A stretch of 64,000 nt of DNA, from positions 62,001 to 126,000 of the forward strand of contig JAULBX010026496.1 of NCBI GenBank assembly GCA_032358255.1, in the 5' to 3' direction. This stretch comes from Heterotrichella gracilis (lineage: Eukaryota; Sar; Xanthophyceae; Tribonematales; Xanthonemataceae). The notes beneath the pieces are model-generated. The model did no database searches and was not told the DNA's origin. It was given only the letters and a program-made list of their open reading frames with translations. The position numbers and the translations under genes were made by a program. Shown here one piece after another: positions 12,420 through 24,300 of the stretch (within the stretch, counting starts at the first letter, position 1; every line of letters starts with the position of its first letter).

Positions 12420-13216
12420 ATGTCGACGACTTCAGACAACACGAACATGTTCTGGAACTGGCCCCAGTTAGCCCTGGTGTTCAGAAGCATAAACCCTTAC
12501 TTCTGGACGTACACCGGGCTGTTCTTGTGTGTGGGCCTGTCTGTGCTTGGAGCTGCATGGTACGTTGCAAGTCTTTGGTAGCAGTGTGATTTTTTGAACC
12601 GGGTGTGATCATGCTAACGGTAGCTTGGTGTAGGGGCATTTTCATCACTGGGAGCAGTCTGGTTGGAGCAGCAAGGAGGGTACCACAAATCACCTCCAAG
12701 AACCTCATCAGGTGCAGTGCAGCCTCGCTTGGCAGTTGCTGTTCTACCTTTCTGCTCTGTAGTGGAGTTGTTTCTACGGTGCCTTGCTTGCTGCAGTGTG
12801 ATCTTCTGTGAAGCTGTGGCCATCTATGGGGTGATTGTGGCCATCATCCTGCAAACCAAGGTCAAGAACGCAAAGTATGTGGGCTATGACTATCCATATG
12901 GCGTCAGGAAGTCAGGATATGCTGTATTTGCCTCTGGCGTCACCACAGGCTTTGCAAACCTGGCTTGCGGGTGAGTACCACTTCGAGGTTGTACCTGCTG
13001 CTGTGTTCTCACAAACCTTGCCCACTCTTAACCCTGCTGCCATGTGCTGCAAACAGGTTGAGCGTTGGCATCGTTGGAAGCAGTGCATCCTTGTCAGACG
13101 CACAGAACTCCACACTGTTCGTCAAAATCCTGGTGATTGAGATCTTCGCCAGTGCGCTGGGGCTGTTTGGGGTTATTATTGGAATTATCATGGCGAACGA
13201 CGCCAACTTTGAGTAG
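12420..13216 (+). CDS. VMA16: V-type H+-ATPase proteolipid subunit c'' (183 aa)
   Basis: Exons: 12420-12559, 12634-12711, 12797-12970 and 13057-13216, in phase to TAG. The product is the c'' (Vma16p/ATP6V0B) proteolipid of the membrane Vo ring, which carries protons across vacuolar and endomembranes. Two proteolipid hairpins are seen: [20 protein letters not shown] to [18 protein letters not shown], and [15 protein letters not shown] to [19 protein letters not shown]. Buried glutamates stand at Glu78 (IFCEAV) and Glu159 (LVIEIF), the positions expected for the ring's proton carriers. The extra N-terminal hydrophobic segment ([17 protein letters not shown]) separates c'' from ordinary c. Length fits plant c''. 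This is the only multi-exon gene here in which I saw no exon echoes. Confidence 0.95.
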
Positions 13217-14552
13217 GTACTTGCTCTGTCAGTATTTGGCAGCTGCAAAGCACTGCAACTGCCCAGTTGGGCGGTTCACCTTCCACTTTGAACTTGTACT
13301 GCAAGCCCCTTCTACCGCAGAAGCTGGCCAGGCTATTATTATGTCAGGCCCAAGTGACCAGGTTGTCTGTAAACCCAACACTTTGTGCAGCGTATGTTTT
13401 CATGCCAGTGACTGCTCCTCATTCACATGAAATGCGTCAGAATAAGTTGGTGCATCTGTTGGGGCCAGCTACACAGGACAGGTTTGCCTAACACAGTGCC
13501 AGGTGTGTTGTGTGAGTGCCACGTTGCAAATATGCTTTCGCACGTACTGCCCCCACTCATTATAAAGCTGGTGTTTGCTGATGGGAAGCACACTGCCGCC
13601 AGCAAGGACAACGCACGTGAATGGGTGGCTGCGTTCAGAAGACACAGTGGCCCCTGCGGCGGTAACGGTTGGGGGGAAGTGACTGCGGGGCATTAGTTTA
13701 AAATGGTTGGATAATGGAGCCATTGGAAACCATTGCAAAAGCACAGTTGCCAGGAGAGTGCTATGGGCCATCAGCTGGCTAAGCGTGCAGGTGTTGGCCA
13801 CACTGTTGTGCAGTGTCTAGTGATGCCTCACAGGCTTGTCAGTAACGAGGACTGAGCGGAACATCCCGCGTTGTTCTCACCCAGAGGCAACCATCCTGAT
13901 AATACATCACCTGATCAACCTTGAGCCTGAACTTCAAATGGAGGCTGAAGAAGCCTGACTGAGATGGGCCATAAGCACCACCTATAGAAGCCTTCTCTGA
14001 GAAGGGCCTGTTGCCTGTTGTCCGCGCCACGTGTAACTCTTAGCGCGCCACGTGGCGTCACTGTGTTTAAAGTTTGAACTTCAAGTGGAGGTGCGACCAT
14101 GCACTGGGCAGCAGCAAAAACGCAGCGTTTGTTTAAAGCGTTGCCCAAAATATACGGTAGATAGCAAGCTTTTTGTCCTGAGGGCTGTGGGCCAGTGCTC
14201 GCCAGTGCCAGTACTTGGTGGGTGTTCAGTTAGAAAAAAGTCAAAGCTTGCGTTTCTTCAGCTGGAAATGAAACAATATCCCTATTGTCTATGGTGACGG
14301 AACTGCGCCAGCATGTATCAAGCAGGCTTTGGCAACGGGACACGCGTAACAAGCAGATGGGACGCAGTTGTAACGTAAATACAATGTCGTAGCCCTGCAA
14401 AGGTGGGTAGAGTACTTCCTCAAACTCCTCTAATCAGTGCATTCATTATGTACGCATCCTTGGTGTTGTATGGTTTCTGCAACCCAGTGGCAATCCTTCA
14501 CAGGTCTCACTCCATGCCTTGACATTTTCCAGCTGGCAGCTACCCAAGAACT
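13217..14552. other. Intergenic region
   Basis: No gene recognised. At 14024-14052 a gcgccacgtg G-box-like core occurs twice as a direct repeat. aacttcaaatggagg (about 13930) and aacttcaagtggagg (about 14075) form another small direct repeat. This may be the promoter of the coiled-coil gene; no function is shown. Confidence 0.4.
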
Positions 14553-17500
14553 ATGTTCCATTCTAGCTTTCCCTTCCTAAGTAACAGCCTGGGACAGCTA
14601 GAGCCATACACAGAGGTGGGTGCTTGTTTGTTAAGCTCCTTTGTTGGCTGGGCGTGCATTGCAGTATTGGTCAGTGCAAACTCTTCCCTGCAGGATGACC
14701 TGTTCTGGACCCAACGCTTGGCCAAGGTCAACGGAGAGGATCCCATCGCACAACCAGACCCAAGGTGAAGCCCTTCAGGTTCACTTAGTATTGCGTAGTA
14801 TTGCAATTTGTTGCATGTCTCACCATGGTGGTCCCTATGCAGCTACAGCCATGGTCTGGGGAGGGACAACCCTGCAAGGCAGTCACCAGTGAAGGTAAGG
14901 TGCACTCACGTTGCTGCTATACCTCAGGCACTAATTCCTCCTGCACGGTTGAAGTAACTCTTATTTCTGTCGGCAGGGCAACCCCTTGACCCTCCCCAGC
15001 CTGTTCAGCGCTGTGCTGGCATTCCCCACAGCAGCACAGGGCACTGCGGCAAAGAACCTCATAGCTCTACACACGGTAGGAACCACGCCTGCCCATACCT
15101 CTGTACACTAACAGGACCACCCCTTTCTTGGCTTGCAACTGGGGGCTTGTTGTAGGCACAGCCCGCACACCTTGTCAATTCATCACCCAAATATGACTGC
15201 TATGTGCGTTCAAGCAGCACCAGGACAGACCTGAGTGGCGCATGTTTATGCAAGGCTGTCTGCAAACCTGGCTGTATTGACAACATGCAAGTAACCTCCC
15301 AAATAACTGTATGTGGCGACGCTGTTTGCAGCGCCTGCTGGAGGTTGCCAGCCTGCGGGAGGACGTGCTGCAGCACATCCGGCAGGTGGAGAGCAAGAAG
15401 ATCGACCTCATGGAGCAGAAGGTGGCAGAGGAGACGCGCATCATCGAGTCGCTCAACGTCAGCCTGCAGTCCGCCTTTGCAGCCTATGACACGCACCTGC
15501 GCAGCAGCTACGAGGTGCTGCGGGTGGTGGAGAACATCGTGGAGCACTACTCAACCATCCTGCAGGTGCGTGGGAACACCCAGGGCCACATGGGTTGTCC
15601 TAGTCACAAAGAAGTTGAAGCGGCATGTAGAAGTGGTTTATGGCTTGCCAAGGCAGAGCTGTACCTCATAGTGCTATTTAGGGTTTAGCCACGTGTGCAG
15701 CTCGAGTCACAATGGATTTTGAAGTCATCGGTATTCAATGTGTAAGGCCTGCCAGGACCGGGCTAGTTGGCACGAGTTGTGCAAGGGCGCATGCTTAGGA
15801 TTAGGGTTTTGAGCTTAGGGATGATCTGGCTGTATATGCATTACGTGTCAACCAGATCAAATTATCAGTCATGACCAACCCTCCTGCAGACCTCCCGGGG
15901 CATGCCAGCCACTCACGAGCTGGACGCCCTAGAGGAGAGGCACAAGCGCCTGGTCAGGGACACCACCGCCTTCACCACTAGCAGCATCGGCGCCCTCCCC
16001 GACCAGCTCACCCTGCCCAGCGATGGCCAGCACCATGCGGCGCTGAGGGCAGCCAATGAGCAGCTGCGCCAGGAGCTGCACACCACGCAGCAGCAGCACA
16101 AGCAGGTAGGCGACATGGGCTGAAAGTGCCTGTATCAGGGGTTGGGCTAAGGTGGGCATGGCCAGCACCACGCGGCGCTGAGGGCAGCCAATGAGCAGCT
16201 GCGCCAGGAGCTGCATAACACGCAACAGCAGCACAAGCATATAAATCACATGGCAGATCTTGCACAGCAGGAATGTGGAAAGCTGGCTGCTAAGTACTGG
16301 CTGTACTGGATGCATGTAACATTTAGGATTTTAGTGGCTTTCAATCTTAAAAGGTGTTATGCAACCTTTTAAGACATAAAAGGAAGGCTTTCAAGCCAAG
16401 CACCCGCTTGCACCATATATTTGTTGCGGAATAGAAGTTAGTAAGCAACCACCAAACGTTTTGTTGCAATGTTGTAAATGTAAAGATTCAAAAATACTCA
16501 CAGAAATTGCATTCCTTATACTAAAAACATGGATGTTGCAGGCAGTGGAGCAGCTGGCCAAGGAGCGTGAGCAAGGCTCCCAGCTGCGCGCAGAGATGCG
16601 CGAGCTTAAGGAGCACATGCAGGCCATATCAAACCACCTCCACCAGCCAGCCGCCGCACAGCCGCCCCACCCACCCGCCACCGCCCCCACACCCGCACCG
16701 CCGCCCCACACCGAACCACCACCCATGCACCCCCCTCTCCTGGAAGCCGCCACCTGCAGCATGCAGCCGCAAAATCCCATGGACATCCTTTGGGAGGTGG
16801 TGGGGCTGGGGGTGGGGGCCAGCGCCCCGCAGCCGATTGCTGCAGGTGGCGTGCCCACGGACGCCGCCCGCCTGAAGGATGCGTATCAGAAAATGGTGCA
16901 GGAGATGGATGCAAAGTATCGCCAGGTGGGTGCACATGCCAATCACCATATGGATATCAATCTAGATCAAATCAAATTGTAGAAGAAATCAATTTATAAT
17001 GTCTTCAATTCATCCAATCGATAAGAATAAAAATATTCAAGATCAAGTGGAATAGGCTCATCTCCATGCTGAGATTCTGAAACATATTAATAAATAAAAT
17101 AATATCTCAATTGATTTGAATATTCCTTTGCCTCACAAATGTATTGAACCTCCACATACCAATTGTTGCCTTGGTGTGGTTTCAGGAGCGGGAGCGCGTG
17201 GAGTCCTCCCTGCGCATCCAGCTTGAGCGACAGGGGGAGGAACACCGCCAGGCCATGCAGCGGGTGGTGGAGGGGAACCAGGCGGCACTGGAGGGGCTGG
17301 TCAGTGCGGTGGCGGGCAGGCTGGGACCAGCAGGGGGGATGGCGGTGAAGGGGCGGGGAAAGGAGGTGAGGAAGGGGGTGGGGTTGGGGTGTTTAATATA
17401 TTGCTGTAGCCTGCAGTGGGAGTCCTTGTTGAACCCGCCACGGTTGTGGGAAGGGTGCTTTTTAATTGTGCGTTGTACAGAGATTTGCTGTGTTGAGTGT

Positions 17501-20265
17501 AATGGTAAACGGGCTGACGCCTTGCCTGTGCACACAGCCTGATGGCAGCACCAGCCCCGGCCCCTGCAGCCCCACCCCACCCGGCACCATTGCACGGCTC
17601 AAGGACAAGTTCAACCAGCAGATGCAAGAGGCAAACAAGGTGCGCAAAATACATCTGGAGGCAGTTAAGTACACTTCTCAAAGCGGCTACATCTAAATAT
17701 ATAGGCTGTATATGTAGCACAGTTCTAAATATATTAATATTTACTTTTTTGTCTACCTTTTTATTATCTAATATATTTCACATGTGGGTCGAACAGGAGG
17801 TGCAGCGGTTGGTTCAGGAGCACCGGGGGGCACAGCCACAGCCACAGTCACAGCCGGACTGGCAAGGGGTAGTGCAAACGCATGGGGAGGAACGGTCCAT
17901 GTGGGCGGATGCGCAGCCAGCTGCGATGTGGTCATCGAGGCCTGAGCCTGCCAGCCCCTCCTTCACCATCAAGGCACACCACCCTCAACATGTACGGACG
18001 TGCATAGGGCTGGGGGCAGCGTGGCTGCAGGACATCCAAATGTGGTTTTTACAGTATGTGGTGTGTACAGTATCTGAGAGGCGGTGATCGTAACATATAT
18101 GTTTCCAGTTTCATCCATATCCCATGCCAGAGTACTCCATGCATGTGAGGAGGATTGCGCCTCACGCAACCGCAGCACCACCGCCTGGCTATCTGTGAAC
18201 CCTGATCGCATAGCAGGAGGTTTTTAGTATTGCCCTTTAATCGAGTTTTTGATCATTGCAGGAGGAGTGTGCCGCTGCCCTCACGCATCGTGAGAACCAG
18301 TACCACTCTCTGCTGCACGACCTGCAGGCCACCAGCCACAGCATAGGGGCGGGGGCACAGGGCGCAACCAGCCTGGAGGGGCTGCGCCAGGGGGGTGGCA
18401 TCCAACGCCCACAGCCGCACCACACGCATGTGGCAAGGGGGGGGGCGCAGGTGAGTCGGAGCTGGGCATGAGGATAGCGGCATGTGGCTGATCGAGTGTG
18501 TGCTGGGCTGTGGTGGGGTGGCATGTGGTGTGTGCGGGGGAGTAAGGGAGGTGATGTGAGGAGGAGTGGTGGGGGAGGGGTGTGAGACCATGGGTGCTGT
18601 ACGGGTGATGCATATGGATGCAGCTACAGGGTTGACAGGTGCATCTTCTGTTGCAAGGTAATGTCTGGCATGTGTGGTGGGGCGTGACGCGTGGTGCATC
18701 TTGAAAGGATGTTATGTTTTTGGCATGCATGGGCCTGTGCATATTTGTGTGTGCGCAGCTGGACTGACCCTCGCCCTGTGTGTGTGTATGTGTGCAGGAT
18801 GGCATGCAGGACATGCCTTGCTCGCCACTGGAGCACTCAGGTGCGCTCATGCACACACATGCACCCGCATACCCCCCGCACACATACCCCTTGCCCCTGC
18901 TGCAGTGCCACACCTGTCTGGTGGCTGTCCCATGCAGCCTGAACATGTGCCAACTCACATCCAATTCCATGCAAATCCATTGGACATGCATATCCTGATA
19001 TGCACTTTTCCTGCTGTTGGCTGGCAAGCGTTCCCCTCTCCCCCCCCGGCCTCACCCGCACCCTGCCCCCCGCCTCAGAAGCCCCCTCCCCAGAGCCCCG
19101 CCCCCACCTGGGCCCTGCCCCCACACCCACCCCAGGCCCAGGCGCCAAGCGCCCCCGCCAGCCCGTCGCCACTCAGCAGTCCTGGCAGCATCGCTCCACC
19201 GACTCGAACCTGTCCCAGGTGGTTAATGCAGTGCTGGCGCCAAGGTGGGTGGCTAGCGGGGGTGGAGCCCTTGTTTCCTTCTAAGCTGACAACAAATGCT
19301 TTACCCAGTGGCTTTTAGATTCACATCTCCAAGCCTTGTGCCTCAAAAGTTGTGTGAGATTTTGTTAACCTGTTGTTAACAAAATCTCCTGTATTTTGTG
19401 CAGATCCCCGAATCTGCACACACCTGCCGCTTTTTAAGTCGGCGGTTTGCTCCAGCAGGGATGTCCCCTGCATGATTGGACCTCATCTCCTGCCCCGCCG
19501 TGTGCTGCCACAAACCCTAATTGTTTTGACATGGCCACCTCAAACCCTGAATGGCTGCCGTATCACAATTCCTTATCGACTCTCACCCCCTGCCCTGCCC
19601 TGTGCAGCCCCGACGGTCCCCCTCCCTCCTACCAGCCTGCCAGCCCTCCCCCTGCCCCCGCCATGTCCATGGCTCAGCTGGCAGCATCGCTGAACCTGGA
19701 CGTGCCACCTGGCGGGGGATGGCGCCAGGCAGGGGCGGCTGGGGAGGGAGCGGCGGTGCAGGAGCAGCTCAGGTGGGAGGGGGGTAAATGAGAGGGGGCC
19801 ATAATTGGGGTGGCACCAGCTGCTCGCGTGGTACCGTCTTTTTACCATGATCATCACCCACATGCTGGGGGATGCATGTCACCACAGCGACCATCCCACC
19901 CCCACCCCCCACCCGCACCCCATCGCATGGCACTGTATCAGATCACCCCCATCCCCACCCCCACCCCCCGCAGGTGCCTGCGGTGCGGCCAGGACTCCCG
20001 CTCTGGCTCCGGCCCTTGCTCCTTCCACCCCTACCTCCTGCGGGCACCCGGGCCGCTCCTATACACCCCAGAGTGGCACGCATGCAGGGCGGGGGGGCAC
20101 TGTGCAGCTGATCCAGGATGCTACACGCGGGCGGGCCACTACTTCCAGCGGGCTGGTGGGGGAGGTGGTGGGGTGCAGGGGGTGGTGGGGGGTGCAGGGG
20201 AGGTCAGTCCCTCCCTGCAGCCACGGGCACAGCTGCCGCCGGCCATCGCAGGGTGGGTTGGGTAG
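14553..20265 (+). CDS. Coiled-coil protein with C-terminal CHORD-like cysteine/histidine motif (828 aa)
   Basis: Sixteen exons: 14553-14615, 14694-14764, 14843-14894, 14977-15075, 15332-15565, 15890-16105, 16542-16925, 17186-17365, 17538-17639, 17797-17991, 18109-18144, 18262-18450, 18798-18840, 19079-19244, 19608-19772 and 19974-20265. Their summed length is a multiple of three and ends in TAG. Residues about 96-460 are mostly charged coiled coil (REDVLQHIRQVESKKIDLME, ERERVESSLRIQLERQGEEH) broken by proline-rich linkers. The last exon carries CLRCGQ, CSFHP, EWHACRAGGHC and DPGCYTRAGHYF, a metal-ligand order resembling the second half of a CHORD zinc domain. I do not recognise the protein; a scaffold role is a guess. 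The start is the first in-frame ATG. Confidence 0.7.
16153..16240 (+). repeat. Recent echo of coiled-coil gene exon 6 end
   Basis: About 80 bases starting ggccagcaccacgcggcgct copy the end of exon 6 (from 16026, ggccagcaccatgcggcgct) with four mismatches. The copy lies downstream in the intron. Its donor GT is lost (gcatataaat in place of gcaggtaggc). The high identity points to a recent event. Confidence 0.9.
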
Positions 20266-21318
20266 CGTGGGTTTGGTGGGATGGGATGGGATGGGGTTGA
20301 ATGTTGAATGTTGCAAGGTCACAGTGGGGCTGGGTCCTAAAATAGGACATTATGCTTATTGCAGGCACATTCAATGATAATTGGGGCCCTGTTTGTGGCG
20401 GTTGGCTGAAAGGTCAGCATTCGGCGGCACTCAACTGTTGCCTTGTTGAAAGTTGGCCCGTGCCCCTGGGGCGCCTGTTGCTCAATAGCATGTAACAGTA
20501 ACCTTTGCGAATATCATGCCAGCTAACTTGCACCAATGCAGCTTGTATTTTGCACAGCCAGTGGCTAACAGAGAGTGTGTGGTGTGAGGGAAGACTGACA
20601 CTCAGTGCCTTTTGGGCATATACAACTGAGCCAAGTTGGACTGGAAAGGCAATTTACAAGGCTGGCAATGCTGTAGCTGGACCATCTTTCGTGACTACGT
20701 AGACATCAAGCAGGAGCCACTGTACAGGTTTGCAGACAGGAAAGCATATCGCACTCGTTGGTGACCGTTGCAGGTCAATTGATCATCTGCTCACGAGGAG
20801 TAGGGTTTAGGGTTCCCTCTACATGTGCCTTCCCTCCGTACGAGGCTTGCAATCTCCCCCTGGGCCGCCCAATCCAGTAAACGTGCCACTATGACGCGCA
20901 GTGAAGAGCAACACCGAGGCCTTGCTCGCCCCATCCAAACCCGCACCACGTTTCTTTCCTCGCAGTTAAGACACCCTCGGCAGTAGAGTTATCACAACTG
21001 CTGCGGTTACCCAGATAATATCACGCGGGCCATGCATGGTTTAAAGGAGGCCCTGTTGCCTGATGCGGGTTGCTGGTGGTTCTGAGGGACTAACCCAATA
21101 TTTGCACCGCTCGTCGTTCCTCAGCTGACGATTGGGAGCCCCCGGCGGTGGCCCTTGCCCTTCTGCCGTCGGTGGCACAATGCATGCATAACACCCCACC
21201 AGCTGGGAGGCCCGAACAGAAGGATGTTTTAGCCCTCCCTGCGCTGCATGCACCGGAAAGGCTCTGATTCGCCCCCTTCTGCTCCGTAAGCGCCGCTGGG
21301 GCGCGAGCGGAGCCCGCG
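20266..21318. other. Intergenic region
   Basis: Between the coiled-coil gene and HOS15/TBL1, same strand. No gene recognised. The last 60 bases before the ATG at 21319 are GC-rich, as expected for a leader. Confidence 0.45.
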
Positions 21319-24300
21319 ATGGCGCTTACATCCGACGAAGTGAACTATCTGGTGTTTCGGTACCTACAGGAATCAGGTGGGGTTATTAGTTAGCTAGCCA
21401 CTCGCGCTCCCGCCGTATAGCAACCAGCCTCGTGCACACGGGAGGTCTGTCCTGACACTGCTGAGATTTTGGGCGCTTGCTTGCCGTGCTAGCTTATGTG
21501 GGTGTGAGCACACACCTGAGGGCATGAACCTCATTCCTGGGCCCATGCTTTACCAGCTCGCTCCCCCCCCGCAGGTTTCACGCACTCTGCCTTCTCCTTC
21601 GGCTACGAGAGCTTCGTGCACCGGTCGAACATCAACGGCGACGAGGTGCCCCCCGGCGCCCTCATCACCTTCATACAAAAGGGGTTGCAGTACCTGGAGC
21701 TGGAGGCCAACCTGACAGATGTAAGGGTCTCAAAGGCCAAAGGTTCCCCCCCTGCTGGTTTGGGTCCTTTCATGTGCAGCTGGTGGTGCCCTGTTGCACA
21801 CCACCTTGTGCTTTCCACCCAGCCTTTGTAGTGTGTGTGGGGTTGGGGGGGGTGCGGGGAGGTTTTGTGCAGTTATGGCGCCCTTGCATGCCTTGCATGG
21901 CTGGGAACTGCGCTGCAACGGGCTGCGCTCAGGCTGCGGGGGGGCGTGCCACAGAACTTCCGTCACGTGCACTCGATTTACTGTTGCGTGCCCCCCACCG
22001 CCACCTGCACCCACCCACACCCATCATGGACAGCTATCCCCTACCTGAAACCACCCAGTTTGGTCGGCCTTTCCAAAAACTAGCCCGAAAATTTGTACTT
22101 ATGTCTCCAATCACCCACTATTTTGTTACCCACCCTCACCCCCACCCCCATCCGAAGGACGGCACTGAAATCAACGGCAACTTTACCCTACTATTCCACA
22201 TTAAACCACAGCAAACTTGATCACTTTGTCTTTAAAAGCACTTGCATTCACACCCCACACTCACACCCGCAGGACGGCACCGACATCAACGGCGACTTTG
22301 CCCTGCTCACCTCCCATGACCTCATCACCAAGGACGTGGACGAGCTCAAGCAGACCATCAAGGAGCGGAAGGAGCAGGCGGCGGCGCGAACCCTAGAGGG
22401 TTCACAGGCGGTGCTCAAGCGGGAGGAGCCTCCCCTGGAGATACCAGAGTCCCAGGTCACAACACTAGAGGGGCACCAGAGCGAGGTGTTCATTTGCGCG
22501 TGGGCGCCCACCGCGCCGCTGCTGGCCTCGGGGTAAGGACCAGGGGTAATCCCTTTTCTGCCACTTGCTGGGCCACTACTGGTCAGGGTTTAGGGTCTAG
22601 GGTCATGGTTTCAAGTAGGAGAAGCTCCCTTGACATATCAGAGTCGCAGGTGTTCATCTGCGCGTGGGCGCCCACCGCGCCGCTGCTGGCCTCAGGGTAC
22701 GTGGTTTCTGCCAGTTGGCAAGGCCCTGGTTAGGGTTTGAGGCTTACGGTTAGGGTTTCAAGAGGCCTCATAACCCTCATATCCCCGCGCAGGTCTGGGG
22801 ACTCCACCGCCCGCATCTGGGACATGTCCAACACAATCCCAGCAGGAAATTTCAACACACCTGTTTTGAGATAAACCTCATCCTAATGACCGCGCAGGTC
22901 TGGAGACTCCACCGCCCGCATCTGGGATCTGTCCGACCCCTCCAACCCCACCTCCACGGTGCTCAAGCACTTCCACCAAGGGGTGGAGAAGAGCAAAGAC
23001 GTGACGACGCTGGACTGGAACTTTGATGGAAGCCTGCTGGCCACGGGGTCGTATGATGGGCTGGCGCGGATATGGACGCAGGAGGGTGCGTGGCCTAGGC
23101 TTTGTTAGGGATTCAGGATGGGTGGGTGGCAGTGGGTGGTGTGGTGGGGCTGGCACGGATACATTTGCTGGGCGGTGCGTGGAACCCTGTCTGAGGGTTT
23201 TGGTTCCAGGTTACCCTAAGTAGGGGTTTGATGGCAGCCTGCTGGCGTCGGGGTCATATGACGGGCTGGCGCGGATGTGCCTAGGTTTTTTTTAAGGGTT
23301 TTAGAGTGGATGAGTGGCAGTGGATGGGCTGGCGCGGATGTGCACGCAGGAGGGTGCGCGGTGGGTGTGGTGGTGGTGGGTGGTTGGGGGCCGGTAAGTA
23401 TGGCTTTTTTATCACCCCGTCAGATGATGGCAGGCAATTGATATGGGCTGCAGGAGGGTGCATGGTGGTGGTAGTGGCGATGGCGGGGGTGGGGTTGGTG
23501 AGTGTCATATAGGTCGCTGAGCCATGCAGCAGTCTGTGAAATCTGGCAAGGATGGCGTGATGTTGACAACCCAAAACCATGGAAATCCTGGGCGGTCGAT
23601 ATGCTGTCTCATGCGTACTGTAACCCCCTTGAAATTTTCCAAGAAAACCCATCAGCAGCAAACAAGGGGGGCATTCACGTCCCATTACCGCCCCCCCCCC
23701 CTCATCTCCCCTTGCTTGAAAACCGCCCTCAGCCGCAAGGTGCCCATTTTCAACCTCAATTCCCCAACCACCGCAGGAGATCTCAAGAACACCCTCAGCA
23801 GCCATAAAGGCCCCATTTTCTCGCTGAAATGGAACAAGAAGGGGGACCTGCTGCTCAGTGGGTCTGTTGACAAGACAGCCATTGTGTGGGATGGCAAGAC
23901 GGGGGAGGTGAAGCAGCAGTTTGCGTACCATGATGGTGAGTGTGGGGGGTGGATGGGGTTTAGACTTTAGGATTTAGGCTTTGTCCTTAAGGGAGATGAA
24001 GCAGCAGTTTGCGTACCACGATGGTGAGTGGGTGGGGGTAGGTAGTGTGCATGGCTTTTGTACTGGCTGATGAGCTGGTCGGTGGGTGGGGGTGGTGTGG
24101 TGAAGCGCACCTCGGTAGGGGGCTTTGTTTGCCCTCTGGTTGCATTACGGGCCCCTTGCATCTTGCCATCCTTCAACCTTGCCCCCCTCTCCTCCTTTCC
24201 CCCCCTTCTGAGCAATCCAGCCACCCCCACCCCACCACCACCACCACCCCCACCCTACCACCACCACACCACCACCGCCTTGCGCACACTCCAATCCTGT

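Noticed and set aside
18281-19027. Minus-strand open frame of about 248 codons
   Set aside because: Antisense to exons 12-13 of the coiled-coil gene, histidine/threonine-rich with no domain; a composition shadow.
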